DNA of 64,000 nucleotides from Dactylosporangium aurantiacum. Its GTDB lineage: Bacteria > Actinomycetota > Actinomycetes > Mycobacteriales > Micromonosporaceae. The stretch is taken from positions 62,001-126,000 of the forward strand of contig NZ_JNYJ01000023.1 in NCBI RefSeq assembly GCF_000716715.1, given 5' to 3'. The position numbers and the translations under genes are program-made. This document shows positions 35,214 to 44,045 of this stretch, piece after piece. The notes beneath the pieces are model-generated. The model did not search any database. It was not told the DNA's origin and saw only the letters and a list, made by a program, of their open reading frames with translations. How positions within the stretch are numbered: position 1 is the stretch's first letter; every line of letters starts with the position of its first letter.

Positions 35214-38200
35214 TTACGCGGTCTCGATCCAGATGTTGCGGTAGCGGACGTTGGCGCCGGGGTCGCCGTGGTCCTGCAGGCGGATCGGGCCGCCCGTCGC
35301 GCCTTCCGGGGCGCCGGCGCCGGTCGAGCCGTCGATCTCGACGTTGTTGTGCACGGTCACGCCGTTCCACACGACGGTGGCGCGGGCGTTCGCCGTCTTG
35401 GTGGCGCCGTCGTACCTGGCGGCGGTGAAGGTGATCTCGTAGGTCTGCCAGGTTTCCGGTGCGGTGCTCGCGTTGCTGGTGGCCGCGTGCTTGAGGTAGA
35501 AGCTGGCGCAGTCGTTGTCGGCCAGGGTCGCCTTGCCGTAGCTGTCGAGCACCTGGAGCTCGTAGCGGTCCTGCAGGTAGACGCCGCTGTTGCCGCGTTG
35601 CTGTCCGGTGACGTCGGCAGGCAGGTTCGGCAGCCAGAACTCCACATGGAGCTTGAAGTCGCCGAAGGACTGCCTGGTGCGGATGTCGCCGCCGAGGACC
35701 TCCATCGAGCCGCCGGAGACCGGCCAGGTGGCCGCGCTGCCGTCGGTCTTCTGCCAGTTGTCCAGGTTGGTGCCGTCGAACAGCTGCGTGCGGGTGACGG
35801 CCGCGCCGCCGTTGATCACCCACTTCTGGTTGGCGCCGTTGACGAACTCCCAGATGTGGATCTGGGTGCCGTCGGCGGAGCTGGCACCGGCGGCGTCGAG
35901 GACCTTGCCCGACTGCGGGTTGAGGATGGATCCGTTCGCCTGCGGCTGCCAGACCTGCGCGCCGGTGCCGTTGCAGGTCCACAGCTGCACGAGGGTGCCG
36001 TTGGCCGTGCCGCTGTTGGACACGTCCAGGCACTTGCCGAGCGCCCGGAACGTGTCGCCGGTGCGCGTCCACTGCTGTGCGCCGGTGCCGTTGCAGGTCC
36101 ACAGCTGGATCTTCGTGCCGTCGGCGGTGTTGGAGTTGTTCACGTCGAGGCACTTGCCGCCGATGCCGGTGATCGTGCCGGCCGCGCCGGTGCCCGTGGT
36201 GCCGTACACCTCCAGTTCGTAGATCCGGGCGGCGAGGTTGCCGTCGCTGGTGGGGGTGGTGACGTTCAACCGGACGTAGCGGGCCGCGGCGGCGCTGATG
36301 TCGTGGGTGGTGCTGCTGGCGGTGTTCGCCGTGACGGTCGCCCTGGTCGTCCAGGTGCTGCCGTCGGTACTGGTCTGGATGGTGAAGTCGCGGGTGTTCC
36401 AGGCGGTGTTCTCGCCACCGGCGCCGGCGTGCTTGACGACGAACCGGTTGACGTTGTGGCTCGCGCCGAGGTCGACCTGCAGGTACTTGGTGGTGCCCAG
36501 GGAGCACCACTTGTCGCCGTTGCCGCCGGAGACGCTGCCGTTGACGGCCTGTGCGGGGCCTTCGGTGGCGGCGCAGGAGCTGTCGGCGGTGGCCGGCTTG
36601 TTCAGCGCGAGGTTGCCGGCGGGCTGGGGGGCGCCGGGGATGGCGTTGAGGGTGTACCAGGCCTCGGTGCTCCACAGGGTCTGGCCGTCGGTGGCGCTGA
36701 ACGGCCGGGGTGAGCGGACGTACACGACCCGGCCGGCCTTGAGTCCGCCGATGGTGAGGGTGACCTTCTTGCCGTCGGCGGACAGCGTCGCCGAGGTGAC
36801 GGTGAGGGTCTCCTCGTCGATCTTCGGTCCGCCGTAGGCCGCGGTCGGCTGGTAGCGCCACTGCTTGACCCGGTACTTCGTGGCCAGCGCCGCCGCTGTC
36901 TCGGTCGACACGGGCTTGGTGTACTCGATCTCGAAGCCGTTGGACAGGGCCCGCATCGCGAGGATGTCGAACGTGGTGGTGCCGTTGGCGCTGATCTTCT
37001 GCAGGCCGTGGCTGAGCTTGCCCTCCTGACCCCAGTTGCCGCCGCCGTGCAGGCCGCCGGTGTAGATCGCGCCGTCCGGACCGACGCTGACCTCGGACAC
37101 GCCGGCCTCGAGGCCCTGGGTCAGGCGGAACAGCGCGCCCTGGTACTCGCCGTTGACCTTCTCCAGGTACGCCCGCTGCAGGCCGCCGTAGGTGACGTCG
37201 CCGATCAGCAGCTGCCCGGCGAAGGTGCCCTGGGTCAGCATGACCGGGGTGCTGGGCGAGTTGCCGATCTCGTTCTGCGGCAGCCAGATCACCGGCTGGG
37301 TGACCGGGTTGCCGTCGAAGGGACCGGCTGGGTTCATGTAGTGGTTGAAGAACCGGCCCTGCTTGATGTGCAGCAGTTTCGACGACGGCAGCCAGCCGCC
37401 CTGGTTGTCGGTGACGAACAGGCCGCCCTCCGGTCCCCAGCCGATGCCGTGCGGGGTGCGCAGACCGCCGGCGATGTAGCTCACGGCGCCGGTGTTGCGG
37501 TCGACCTTGATGGTGGTGCCGCGGTTCGGCGCCGGCTGCGGGTCGGTGGTGGCGCCGCCGTAGTTGATCGACACGGACAGGTTCAGGTAGAAGAAGCCGT
37601 CCTGGTACAGCAGACCGAAGGCGAACTCGTGGAAGTTGCCGCCGAACGGCCAGGTCGCGACGGTCCGGTACTGGTCGGTGACGCCGTCGCCGTTGGTGTC
37701 GTTGAGCTCGGTGAGCTTCGACTTCTCCGAGACGTAGATCTTCCCGTCGACAATCTTGACCCCCATCGGCTCCTGGAGTCCGCTGGCGGCGCGGATCCGG
37801 GTGACCTGGGCGGCGCTGGTGCTGCCGGTGACGTTGCCCAGGATCCACACCTCGCCGGCGGTGTTCAGCGATCCGCCCCAGGTCGCCACCGCCAGGCGGC
37901 CGTCGGGGAACCAGTCGAAGCCGGTCACCTGCGGCTCGAACCCTGACGGGCGCAGGTTCGTCAGCGTGTAGCTGGGGTGCACGGAGGTGAGCGGCAGGCC
38001 GTCGCCGGGCGAGTCGGCACCGCCCTCGCACTCCTTCTTGCCGGGTGCGGTCACCCGCACCACGCCGGCGTCGGTGCTCAGTGCGGAGTTCGGCACCAGC
38101 ACGAACGACGACGAGCCCGGCGTCTGCCACTCGAGCGTGAGCTGCTGGCCGCCGTCGCGTTCGAAGTGGTCGATGCGCAGGGCGTGCAGCCCGGCCGTGA

Positions 38201-38618
38201 GACTGACCGAGCCGTCCTTCGGGATGGGGCCGTGCAGCCCGTCGTGGTTGATGACCACGGTGTTGTCGATCAGCAGCCTGGACCCGTCGTCGCTGGTGAG
38301 GCGGAACGTGTACGTGCCGGCGGTGGTGACGGTGACGTTGCCGAGCACCTGCGCGACGAAGTAGTTGTCCTGACCGAAGTCGCTGGTCGAGGTCCAGTTG
38401 ATGGTCGGCATCAACTTGTCGACGTTCGGTGTCTGCGCGCTCTTGAGCGTGCACAGCTCGTTGAGGGGTGTCTGGACGTCGAACACCCGCAACGTGACGC
38501 CGGGTTCCTGTGGTGGTGCCGCGGCGGCGGGGGCGACCCAGAGGGCGGCGGTGAGGACGAGCGCGAACGATCCGAGGACTGGACTGCGGAGTCGGCGTAG
38601 CAGTCGGATGCCCATCAT
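35214..38618 (-). CDS. Secreted multidomain protein: PA14, propeller, CBM32, ricin lectin, DUF1080
   Basis: A secreted protein of 1,134 residues. Its signal peptide is SPVLGSFALVLTAALWVAPA. A PA14 sugar-binding domain (residues about 35-165, TFRLTSDDGSRLLIDNTVV) is followed by a six-bladed sorbosone/glucose-dehydrogenase-like propeller (about 200-620). Next come an F5/8 type C (CBM32) domain from NLALNKPATADSSCAA, a ricin-B lectin with GKCLDVNNSNTADGTKIQLW repeats, and a C-terminal DUF1080/3-keto-glycoside hydrolase domain (RTQLFDGTNLDNWQ to RYRNIWIETA). It probably binds and attacks a plant or microbial glycan. AGGAGG precedes two adjacent ATGs (38616-38618 and 38613-38615). Confidence 0.88.
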   Translation of the reverse strand: MMGIRLLRRLRSPVLGSFALVLTAALWVAPAAAAPPQEPGVTLRVFDVQTPLNELCTLKSAQTPNVDKLMPTINWTSTSDFGQDNYFVAQVLGNVTVTTAGTYTFRLTSDDGSRLLIDNTVVINHDGLHGPIPKDGSVSLTAGLHALRIDHFERDGGQQLTLEWQTPGSSSFVLVPNSALSTDAGVVRVTAPGKKECEGGADSPGDGLPLTSVHPSYTLTNLRPSGFEPQVTGFDWFPDGRLAVATWGGSLNTAGEVWILGNVTGSTSAAQVTRIRAASGLQEPMGVKIVDGKIYVSEKSKLTELNDTNGDGVTDQYRTVATWPFGGNFHEFAFGLLYQDGFFYLNLSVSINYGGATTDPQPAPNRGTTIKVDRNTGAVSYIAGGLRTPHGIGWGPEGGLFVTDNQGGWLPSSKLLHIKQGRFFNHYMNPAGPFDGNPVTQPVIWLPQNEIGNSPSTPVMLTQGTFAGQLLIGDVTYGGLQRAYLEKVNGEYQGALFRLTQGLEAGVSEVSVGPDGAIYTGGLHGGGNWGQEGKLSHGLQKISANGTTTFDILAMRALSNGFEIEYTKPVSTETAAALATKYRVKQWRYQPTAAYGGPKIDEETLTVTSATLSADGKKVTLTIGGLKAGRVVYVRSPRPFSATDGQTLWSTEAWYTLNAIPGAPQPAGNLALNKPATADSSCAATEGPAQAVNGSVSGGNGDKWCSLGTTKYLQVDLGASHNVNRFVVKHAGAGGENTAWNTRDFTIQTSTDGSTWTTRATVTANTASSTTHDISAAAARYVRLNVTTPTSDGNLAARIYELEVYGTTGTGAAGTITGIGGKCLDVNNSNTADGTKIQLWTCNGTGAQQWTRTGDTFRALGKCLDVSNSGTANGTLVQLWTCNGTGAQVWQPQANGSILNPQSGKVLDAAGASSADGTQIHIWEFVNGANQKWVINGGAAVTRTQLFDGTNLDNWQKTDGSAATWPVSGGSMEVLGGDIRTRQSFGDFKLHVEFWLPNLPADVTGQQRGNSGVYLQDRYELQVLDSYGKATLADNDCASFYLKHAATSNASTAPETWQTYEITFTAARYDGATKTANARATVVWNGVTVHNNVEIDGSTGAGAPEGATGGPIRLQDHGDPGANVRYRNIWIETA

Positions 38619-38764
38619 TCCTCCTGGAGGTGGGGTCGGTGATGTCCGCATCTGGCGGGAGGGGCGCGATCCGTTGATCCGAGCGCGGGGTCGTCGACGC
38701 CGACGACGAACACCATCGAGCTCGCTTGATGGAAACGGACGATAGGGCACTTTCGATCGCCTAG

Positions 38765-38782
38765 TCCAGAGTTTTGGATCTG
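38765..38782. promoter_or_regulatory. Imperfect dyad in the promoter of the secreted glycosidase
   Basis: CCAGA and TCTGG flank an 8-nt centre in an AT-richer stretch upstream of the secreted multidomain gene. It may be an operator; only 5-bp arms are present, so support is weak. Confidence 0.25.
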
Positions 38783-38867
38783 GCAAGCAAAAGTTCTATC
38801 CACCGGCGAGGAAGTTTGTGACGTTTAAGCGATTTGCCGAATTTCGAACGGCACGTAGGGCGTCTTC

Positions 38868-38885
38868 CGCTACGCGAGCGTAGCG
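38868..38885. promoter_or_regulatory. 18-bp palindrome in the oxidoreductase promoter
   Basis: CGCTACGC-GA-GCGTAGCG is an 8-bp perfect inverted repeat with a 2-nt centre. It ends one base before a -10-like TACGCT (38887-38892), which is 6 nt from the GTG start. The position between -35 and -10 is typical of a repressor operator, and a TetR gene lies two genes down the same strand. Confidence 0.55.
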
Positions 38886-38898
38886 ATACGCTGGTGGG

Positions 38899-39402
38899 GT
38901 GACCCTGCAGGATCGACCGGCGGTTGAACGCGTCCGCCCACCGAAGGCGCCCTACAAGGTGGTGAACCGCATCATGCGAGGCATGCTGTCCTCGCCGCGG
39001 CGCGCCCGGCGGGTCGGCCACCACCTGGTGTTGCTGCACGTGACCGGGCGCAAGACCGGCCGGCACCTGGTGTTCCCGGTCGCCTACCGGCGGCTCGACG
39101 ACGGCCGGCTGCTGGTGCTGACGAACTCCAGCTGGCGGGTCAACCTGCGCGGACGGGCCGAGGTCGCGATCACCCTGCTCGGCGAGCACCGGCCCGCGAG
39201 AGCCGAGCTGATCGAGGATCCGCGGACCGTCGCAACGGTGTATCAGCGGCTCATCAACGCCGCCGGGCACAAGAACGCCGGCCGGCGCATGGGGATCCGC
39301 ATCAACGTGCCCCGCACCCCGACCCTGGACGAGCTCGCCGAGGCGGCGGTGCGCGACGGGCTGTCCGTGATCTACCTCGACCTGGACGCCGGTCCGCGAT
39401 GA
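38899..39402 (+). CDS. Deazaflavin (F420)-dependent nitroreductase family protein
   Basis: A 167-residue split-barrel protein of the Ddn-like family, which uses reduced F420 to reduce nitro compounds or quinones. Marks are HHLVLLHVTGRKTGRHLVFP, the LVLTNSSWRVNLRGRAEV block contacting the cofactor, and a C-terminal helix. The GTG start (38899-38901) is 6 nt from a -10-like box, so translation is probably leaderless. Likely F420 use follows from family knowledge, not from a visible motif. Confidence 0.8.
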   Translation: MTLQDRPAVERVRPPKAPYKVVNRIMRGMLSSPRRARRVGHHLVLLHVTGRKTGRHLVFPVAYRRLDDGRLLVLTNSSWRVNLRGRAEVAITLLGEHRPARAELIEDPRTVATVYQRLINAAGHKNAGRRMGIRINVPRTPTLDELAEAAVRDGLSVIYLDLDAGPR

Positions 39403-39457
39403 CCGCACCGATGGTGGTCCGCGCTGTGGGGCGCACCGGTGCCGATACCGTAGGCGG

Positions 39458-40054
39458 GTGGCACCTCGGACACCATCGGCACCGCGACGCACGGACCCCC
39501 GCGTGCAGCGCAGCCGCGCCGCCGTCATCGCCACGACCCTCGAACTGCTCACCGAGCGCGGGGTGGCCGCCACCACGATCGAGGCCGTCGCCGAGCGTTC
39601 CGGCGTCGCGAAGACCACGATCTACCGGCACTGGCCGGGACAGGAGGACCTGGTCCTGGAGGCGTTCGCCGCCGTGCTGCGCCCACCGGCGGACCCCGAC
39701 ACCGGCACGCTGCGCGGTGACCTCGTCGCGCTCGCCACCGGCTTCGCGAAGGCGCTGACGAACGGGCCGGCCGCCGGGCTCATGCTCTCCCTCATCGACG
39801 CCGCGGAACGGCAGCCCGCCTATGCCGCGCTGCACCGGCGGGAGGCGCAACTGCGGCACGACGTCATCCTGGCCGTGATCGTGCGGGGCATCGTGCGCCA
39901 CGAACTGCCGCCCGCGACGGACCCCACGGAGGTGCTCGACCTGATCGCCGGCCCGATCTTCCACCGGCGCGCCGTATCCCGCGGTACCGTCGACCCCGCC
40001 TTCGCCACGCAGGTCGTCGACCGAGTCCTGCGCTCCTACGCGACACTCGCGTGA
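39458..40054 (+). CDS. TetR-family repressor
   Basis: A 198-residue repressor. The helix-turn-helix is TTIEAVAERSGVAKTTIYRH followed by WPGQEDL (residues about 43-70), with an arginine-rich N-terminal arm (APRRTDPRVQRSRAA). The C-terminal domain is a ligand-binding TetR_C type (PTEVLDLIAGPIFHRRAVSR). TACCGT lies about 6 nt before the GTG, suggesting a leaderless message. It follows the nitroreductase by 55 bp and is the natural candidate to bind its palindrome. It converges with the glycosyltransferase by 12 bp. Confidence 0.85.
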   Translation: MAPRTPSAPRRTDPRVQRSRAAVIATTLELLTERGVAATTIEAVAERSGVAKTTIYRHWPGQEDLVLEAFAAVLRPPADPDTGTLRGDLVALATGFAKALTNGPAAGLMLSLIDAAERQPAYAALHRREAQLRHDVILAVIVRGIVRHELPPATDPTEVLDLIAGPIFHRRAVSRGTVDPAFATQVVDRVLRSYATLA

Positions 40055-40066
40055 ACGGAGCCCGCT

Positions 40067-41365
40067 TCACCGGCCTACGAGCGCCGTCCGCGCGACGTCC
40101 CGGCCCGGGCGGGCACGAAGCTCGACGCCGATCCGCTGGGCCGCTGCGGCCATGTCGCTGTGCATGACCGCGGTCGCGGCGGCCCGCAACGCTTGCACGG
40201 TCGCGGCGTTCGGGTCGAGCGCCATGCCGAGGCCGGCTCGCTCGACCGCCGCGGCCGCGGCGAACTGGTCGGTGGAGAACGGCATCACGAGCAGCGGCAC
40301 ACCACGGTTGAGCGCCTCGGTGACGCTGTTGTTGCCGCCGTGAGTGACCGCGAGCGCGGCCCGGTCCAGGACGGCGACCTGTGGCAGGTGCTCCCGGACC
40401 AGCCAGTGCGCCGGGACCGTGCCCAGTGTGGCGGTGTCGGACGAGCCGGTGGTCAGGGCCACCCGGACGTCGAGTGGGCGGAGCGCGGCCACGACCCGCG
40501 CCAGGACGTCGCCGCGGGCGGACAGGAAGCTGCCGAAACTGACGTAGACGATCGGCCGCGGATCCGCCTGATCGAGCCAGGCCGCGGTTTCGGCGTCGGC
40601 CGTCTCGTCGCGAACGGCGGACCCGAGGAACGTGTGCCGGGGCAGCAGCGCCGTACGGGCCGGGTCGTGGAGCCGGTCCGGATAGTTCAGCAGCAGGTCA
40701 GGGCCGGAGATGGCGAAGGCGTCGTCGACGGCCGCGGCCGCCGGGTCGAGCACCCGCAACGCCTGGTTCCAGTCGTCGGTGAACTGCTCGCGGACCTCGA
40801 CGCTGCGCTTTCGGAGCGCCTCGAGCGCTACGACGTCCGGCCGCAGCGTCGCCGGCCACGCGGTGGGGTATCCGTACAGCTCGCCGGGGACGACCAGGGC
40901 GGTGGGGTGGCCGAGGACCACATCGGCGTAGCGCGTGCCGGACGCGGTGAGGGCGAGCCTGGCCGTGAACGCGAGGTGGTCGACGAGGATCTCGTCCGGC
41001 CGGACGGCGTCGAGCACCCGCAGGACGGCTCGCGCGGTGTCCAGCGGCTGCCACAGCAGGTCGCTCCGGCGTGCGTCCGCCTGGAACTGCAGCGTGGCGA
41101 CCATGCCGGCGGCGGTGGCGGCGAAGAAGCCGCGCAGCGCGTCGTCCTCGCCGGCCGGCTGTTGTTCGGCGCGGATCACGCCCGGGTTGGAGCCCCGTCC
41201 GAGCCTCAGGTCGACGCGGGTGAACCCGAACGACCGCACGATGTGATCCGTCGCGGGTCCCGTCGCGACGACGACGCGTTCGCCGGCGTCGTGCCAGGCG
41301 GTGGCGAGCGTCGCGAGCGGCAGCAGGTGCGAGGCGTAGTCCGGGCTGATCACCAGGAGCGTCAT
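40067..41365 (-). CDS. GT1-family (UGT-like) glycosyltransferase
   Basis: A 432-residue GT-B-fold enzyme, of the type that glycosylates macrolides, lipids or other small acceptors. VVISPDYASHLLPLATLATA-like residues form the acceptor side. The donor-binding signature is LAVTHGGNNSVTEALNRGVP followed by LLVMPFSTDQF, near residues 350-385. PRPIVYVSFGSFLSARGD opens the C-terminal domain. The ATG (41363-41365) overlaps the HEAT-GT4 stop by 4 bp, so the two enzymes are made together. Donor and acceptor are unknown. Confidence 0.85.
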   Translation of the reverse strand: MTLLVISPDYASHLLPLATLATAWHDAGERVVVATGPATDHIVRSFGFTRVDLRLGRGSNPGVIRAEQQPAGEDDALRGFFAATAAGMVATLQFQADARRSDLLWQPLDTARAVLRVLDAVRPDEILVDHLAFTARLALTASGTRYADVVLGHPTALVVPGELYGYPTAWPATLRPDVVALEALRKRSVEVREQFTDDWNQALRVLDPAAAAVDDAFAISGPDLLLNYPDRLHDPARTALLPRHTFLGSAVRDETADAETAAWLDQADPRPIVYVSFGSFLSARGDVLARVVAALRPLDVRVALTTGSSDTATLGTVPAHWLVREHLPQVAVLDRAALAVTHGGNNSVTEALNRGVPLLVMPFSTDQFAAAAAVERAGLGMALDPNAATVQALRAAATAVMHSDMAAAAQRIGVELRARPGRDVARTALVGR

Positions 41366-43479
41366 GCCATGACCTGACCACGGTGGACGGCGGCCTGATA
41401 GACCTCGGCGAGCGACGCCGCCATGGACTGCACGGCGAAGTGCTCGCGGACCATGCGGTACGCGCGTTCGGCGCGTTCGTCGGCGTCCGCGGACGCGGCG
41501 AGGTCGAGTGTCGCGTGCATCGCCCGCGCCAACGTGTGCGGGCCGGTGTCGTCGACCAGCACGCCGGTGACACCGTCGTCGATGTAGGTCGCCGGGCCGC
41601 CACTGGCCTTGGCGACCACCGGCAGGCCGGCGGCGAGTGCTTCGAGAATGGCCAGGCCGAACTCCTCCTTGACGCTGCCGCTCACGTAGGTGCCGCCGGG
41701 TGCCACGAGCCCGGGCCGGCCCGTGCGGGCGGCGGCGAGCCAGCACGCGACGACGGTGTGCGGACGGTGGCCGGCGAGGATGAGGCCGTCCGCGGGCCGC
41801 AGGTCGCGCATCGCCGCGGTGACGCGATCCAGTTCGCGTCGCTCCTCCGGGGACGGATCGGCGAGGTCACCGCCGACGACGAGCAGGTTGCACCGGGCGC
41901 GCAGGTCGGCGTCGCCGGCCCAGGCGGCCACGACGGCCGGCATGTCCTTCACCCGGTGCAGCCGGCCGACGCTCACCGCCAGCGGCAAACCCCGCCGCTC
42001 GGGCGGCAGCGCGGCGACCAGTGCCTCCAGCTCGGCCAGTGCCGGGGTGGCGGCGCCCGCCGCCGCGGCCCGCGCGGCGTCGGTCACGGACAGGTCGATG
42101 CCCTCCGGCACGACGGTGCACCGCGGGTCGTCGTCGACGTCCAGCCCGAGCAGATCCTGGAGTGCGGCACGCAGTGACGGGCGGGGCAGCACGACCACCC
42201 GGTCGGCGCGCTGGGCGAGGTCGCGGACGAGCTTGGCCCGGTACCAGAAGTGCTCGCGTTCGTCGGCGTCGCCGAAGTTCGCGCGGGTGAGCCCGCCGTC
42301 GCGCTCGAGTGCACGGATGAGCGCGTGCGGGTCAGGGGCGAGGGTGAACACGACCGGTATGTCGAGCTCGTTGGCGACCTCGGCCGCGACGAGCGTCCCC
42401 ACGTCGGCCATCCGCAGGTGCAGCACGTCGACCGGGGACCCGCGGCGCAGCAGGCGGCGCAGGTTGCGGCGCACGGTCACGCGCGCCGACCAGGCGCCGG
42501 CGACGTCCCGCGCGTCCGCCGGCATCGGCACACCGAGCAGGTGATGACCCGCGCGTGGCGGGACCGTCGCGGCCGCGACCGCGTCGGCCAGGCTGCCCCG
42601 GGACAGGGTCAGCACCCGTCGTACGTCCGGAAGCCGCTCGAGCGCGTCACCGAGCCGCACCAGCAGCGTGGCGATGCCGCCGTTGTCACCCTTGCCCGTC
42701 CAGGTGAGCTGGTGGTCGAGGTCGGCGTGCAGGAACAGCTGGGCGACGGTGAGACCTTCGCCGGGCGACGGCGCCGGCGGGTCGAGGTCGGCCATCGCCA
42801 ACCGGGCCGTTTCCGCGAGCGGCCCAGAGCCGGACGACAGCCGCGCGACGATGGACGTCGCCGCCTGGTCACCGGTACGGTCACCGAGCGCGTCGACGGC
42901 GGCCATCCGTACGACGTCGGGCTCGTCGTCGCTGTCGGCGACGTGCCGCAGCGCCCGGCCGGCGATCGGCCCCGGGACCAGGCCGAGCATCTCGACCAGC
43001 CGGGCGCGCACCGTGGGTCCCTGCGCGGATGCGAGCGCACCTTCGACGGCGAGCGCCACGTGCTCGGCGGCGGCGCTGGACCAGGTCTCCAGGGTCCGCT
43101 GCGCCAGGACACCGGAGAAGCCGCCGGCCGTGACGAGCGCGACGAGGCGCCCGATCGCGTCAAGGCGCGGCAGCCGGGAGTTCAGGGCCCACGCGGCGTG
43201 CTCCCGGACGAATGCCCGCGGGTGCGAGAGCAGGTCGGACAGCACCGCGTCGGCGTCGTCGTCGAAGGCGCGGCCGAGCGCGTGCACCGCCGCGATGGCC
43301 GTCGGCTCGTCCGACGTGTCATCGACCGCCTGCGCCAGCAGTCGGACGGTGTCCTTGTCGGCACTGAGCGCGACCGCGCCGGCCAACGCATCGGCGATGT
43401 TCAGCACGTCGACGATCGACGGCGCGCGCCGCAGCCGTTCGAGCACCGGACGTACAGGCGTGTCGTGCAGGGCGTTCAC
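41362..43479 (-). CDS. HEAT-repeat / GT4 glycosyltransferase fusion
   Basis: A 705-residue cytoplasmic protein. Residues about 1-215 are alpha-helical HEAT-like repeats (LLSHPRAFVREHAAWALNSR; DEPDVVRMAAVDALGDRTG). The remainder is a GT4 enzyme resembling sucrose-phosphate-synthase-type transferases: VFLHADLDHQLTWTGKGDNGG-like acceptor loop, LAVSVGRLHRVKDM, and the donor-site motif EEFGLAILEALAAGLPVVA with its E-x7-E. The fused scaffold may dock a partner such as the GT1 enzyme. GTG at 43477-43479 has GGGAAAGG upstream. Confidence 0.83.
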   Translation of the reverse strand: MNALHDTPVRPVLERLRRAPSIVDVLNIADALAGAVALSADKDTVRLLAQAVDDTSDEPTAIAAVHALGRAFDDDADAVLSDLLSHPRAFVREHAAWALNSRLPRLDAIGRLVALVTAGGFSGVLAQRTLETWSSAAAEHVALAVEGALASAQGPTVRARLVEMLGLVPGPIAGRALRHVADSDDEPDVVRMAAVDALGDRTGDQAATSIVARLSSGSGPLAETARLAMADLDPPAPSPGEGLTVAQLFLHADLDHQLTWTGKGDNGGIATLLVRLGDALERLPDVRRVLTLSRGSLADAVAAATVPPRAGHHLLGVPMPADARDVAGAWSARVTVRRNLRRLLRRGSPVDVLHLRMADVGTLVAAEVANELDIPVVFTLAPDPHALIRALERDGGLTRANFGDADEREHFWYRAKLVRDLAQRADRVVVLPRPSLRAALQDLLGLDVDDDPRCTVVPEGIDLSVTDAARAAAAGAATPALAELEALVAALPPERRGLPLAVSVGRLHRVKDMPAVVAAWAGDADLRARCNLLVVGGDLADPSPEERRELDRVTAAMRDLRPADGLILAGHRPHTVVACWLAAARTGRPGLVAPGGTYVSGSVKEEFGLAILEALAAGLPVVAKASGGPATYIDDGVTGVLVDDTGPHTLARAMHATLDLAASADADERAERAYRMVREHFAVQSMAASLAEVYQAAVHRGQVMA

Positions 43480-43635
43480 AGGCAGTACCTTTCCCGCGGT
43501 CACCCTGAACTTCGGGCCGGCCGGGCCTGCTGGATGCGGCATGTCGGATTCGTCACGCCGAGTTCACCGAGTCGTCGATCCGCGGGTACCTTCGTCACCT
43601 CCAGCCGCTGTGCACGACTCCGAAGGAGTCTCAGG

Positions 43636-43860
43636 ATGATCGAATTCACCAGTGCCATCGGTCCTCTCGCCATGTGGTTCGGTCCCGCTGCCGGCGACCG
43701 CGAAGCCTCGAAGTCCGCCGACAGCACAGGTCCCGACGCCGCCACCGAAGACGTCGATCGCCGCCCTGAGCCCGACCCGCGGACCGCCGCGCCGCTCACG
43801 GGGCGACCCAGCTGGACATGGACGACCCGCCCAGGCGGAGGGCGCCGAGGGTACCGGTGA
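43636..43860 (+). CDS. Small protein of unknown function
   Basis: A possible 74-residue gene with a convincing AAGGAG 7 nt before ATG. The first 22 residues are hydrophobic (MIEFTSAIGPLAMWFGPAAG), then the chain is acidic and proline-rich and finally basic (RPGGGRRGYR). I recognise no family. The coding signal weakens in the second half, so the gene may be partial. Confidence 0.4.
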   Translation: MIEFTSAIGPLAMWFGPAAGDREASKSADSTGPDAATEDVDRRPEPDPRTAAPLTGRPSWTWTTRPGGGRRGYR

Positions 43861-43878
43861 ACCGACACGAACCCGCGC

Positions 43879-44036
43879 TCAGCGGCCGGGCGGTGCGTCC
43901 GCTGCGCCGTGCACCCGCACCAGCCGCCAACCGGCGATGCCCAGGGTTCCGTGATCGCCTGCCGCCGGGGCGGCGTCGATCGCGACTGCGGCGCGACACC
44001 ACGTCTTGCCGCCACGCGCGTCGCGGACAGCCGGGC
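43879..44036 (-). pseudogene. Decayed 3' part of a STAS-domain gene
   Basis: The minus strand reads ATRVAARRGVAPQSRSTPPR-RQAITE, closely matching ATRAAALRGVALQLRSAPPP-LRQAIAE of the STAS protein at 26176-26481. The DNA is alike too, with shared blocks such as gatcgcctgccgc and gcgcgacacc. One in-frame codon is missing and a 2-nt insertion after ITE shifts the frame; in the shifted frame LGIA continues the match to HGIA. The 5' two thirds, including the phosphorylation site, are gone. It lies just after the GGDEF gene. Confidence 0.7.
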
Positions 44037-44045
44037 TCGCTCCCG

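Noticed and set aside
39441..39448. GCCGATAC near the second TetR gene, like the sigma-28 -10
   Set aside because: There is no TAAAGTTT-like box 11 nt upstream; the TACCGT inside it serves better as an ordinary -10.
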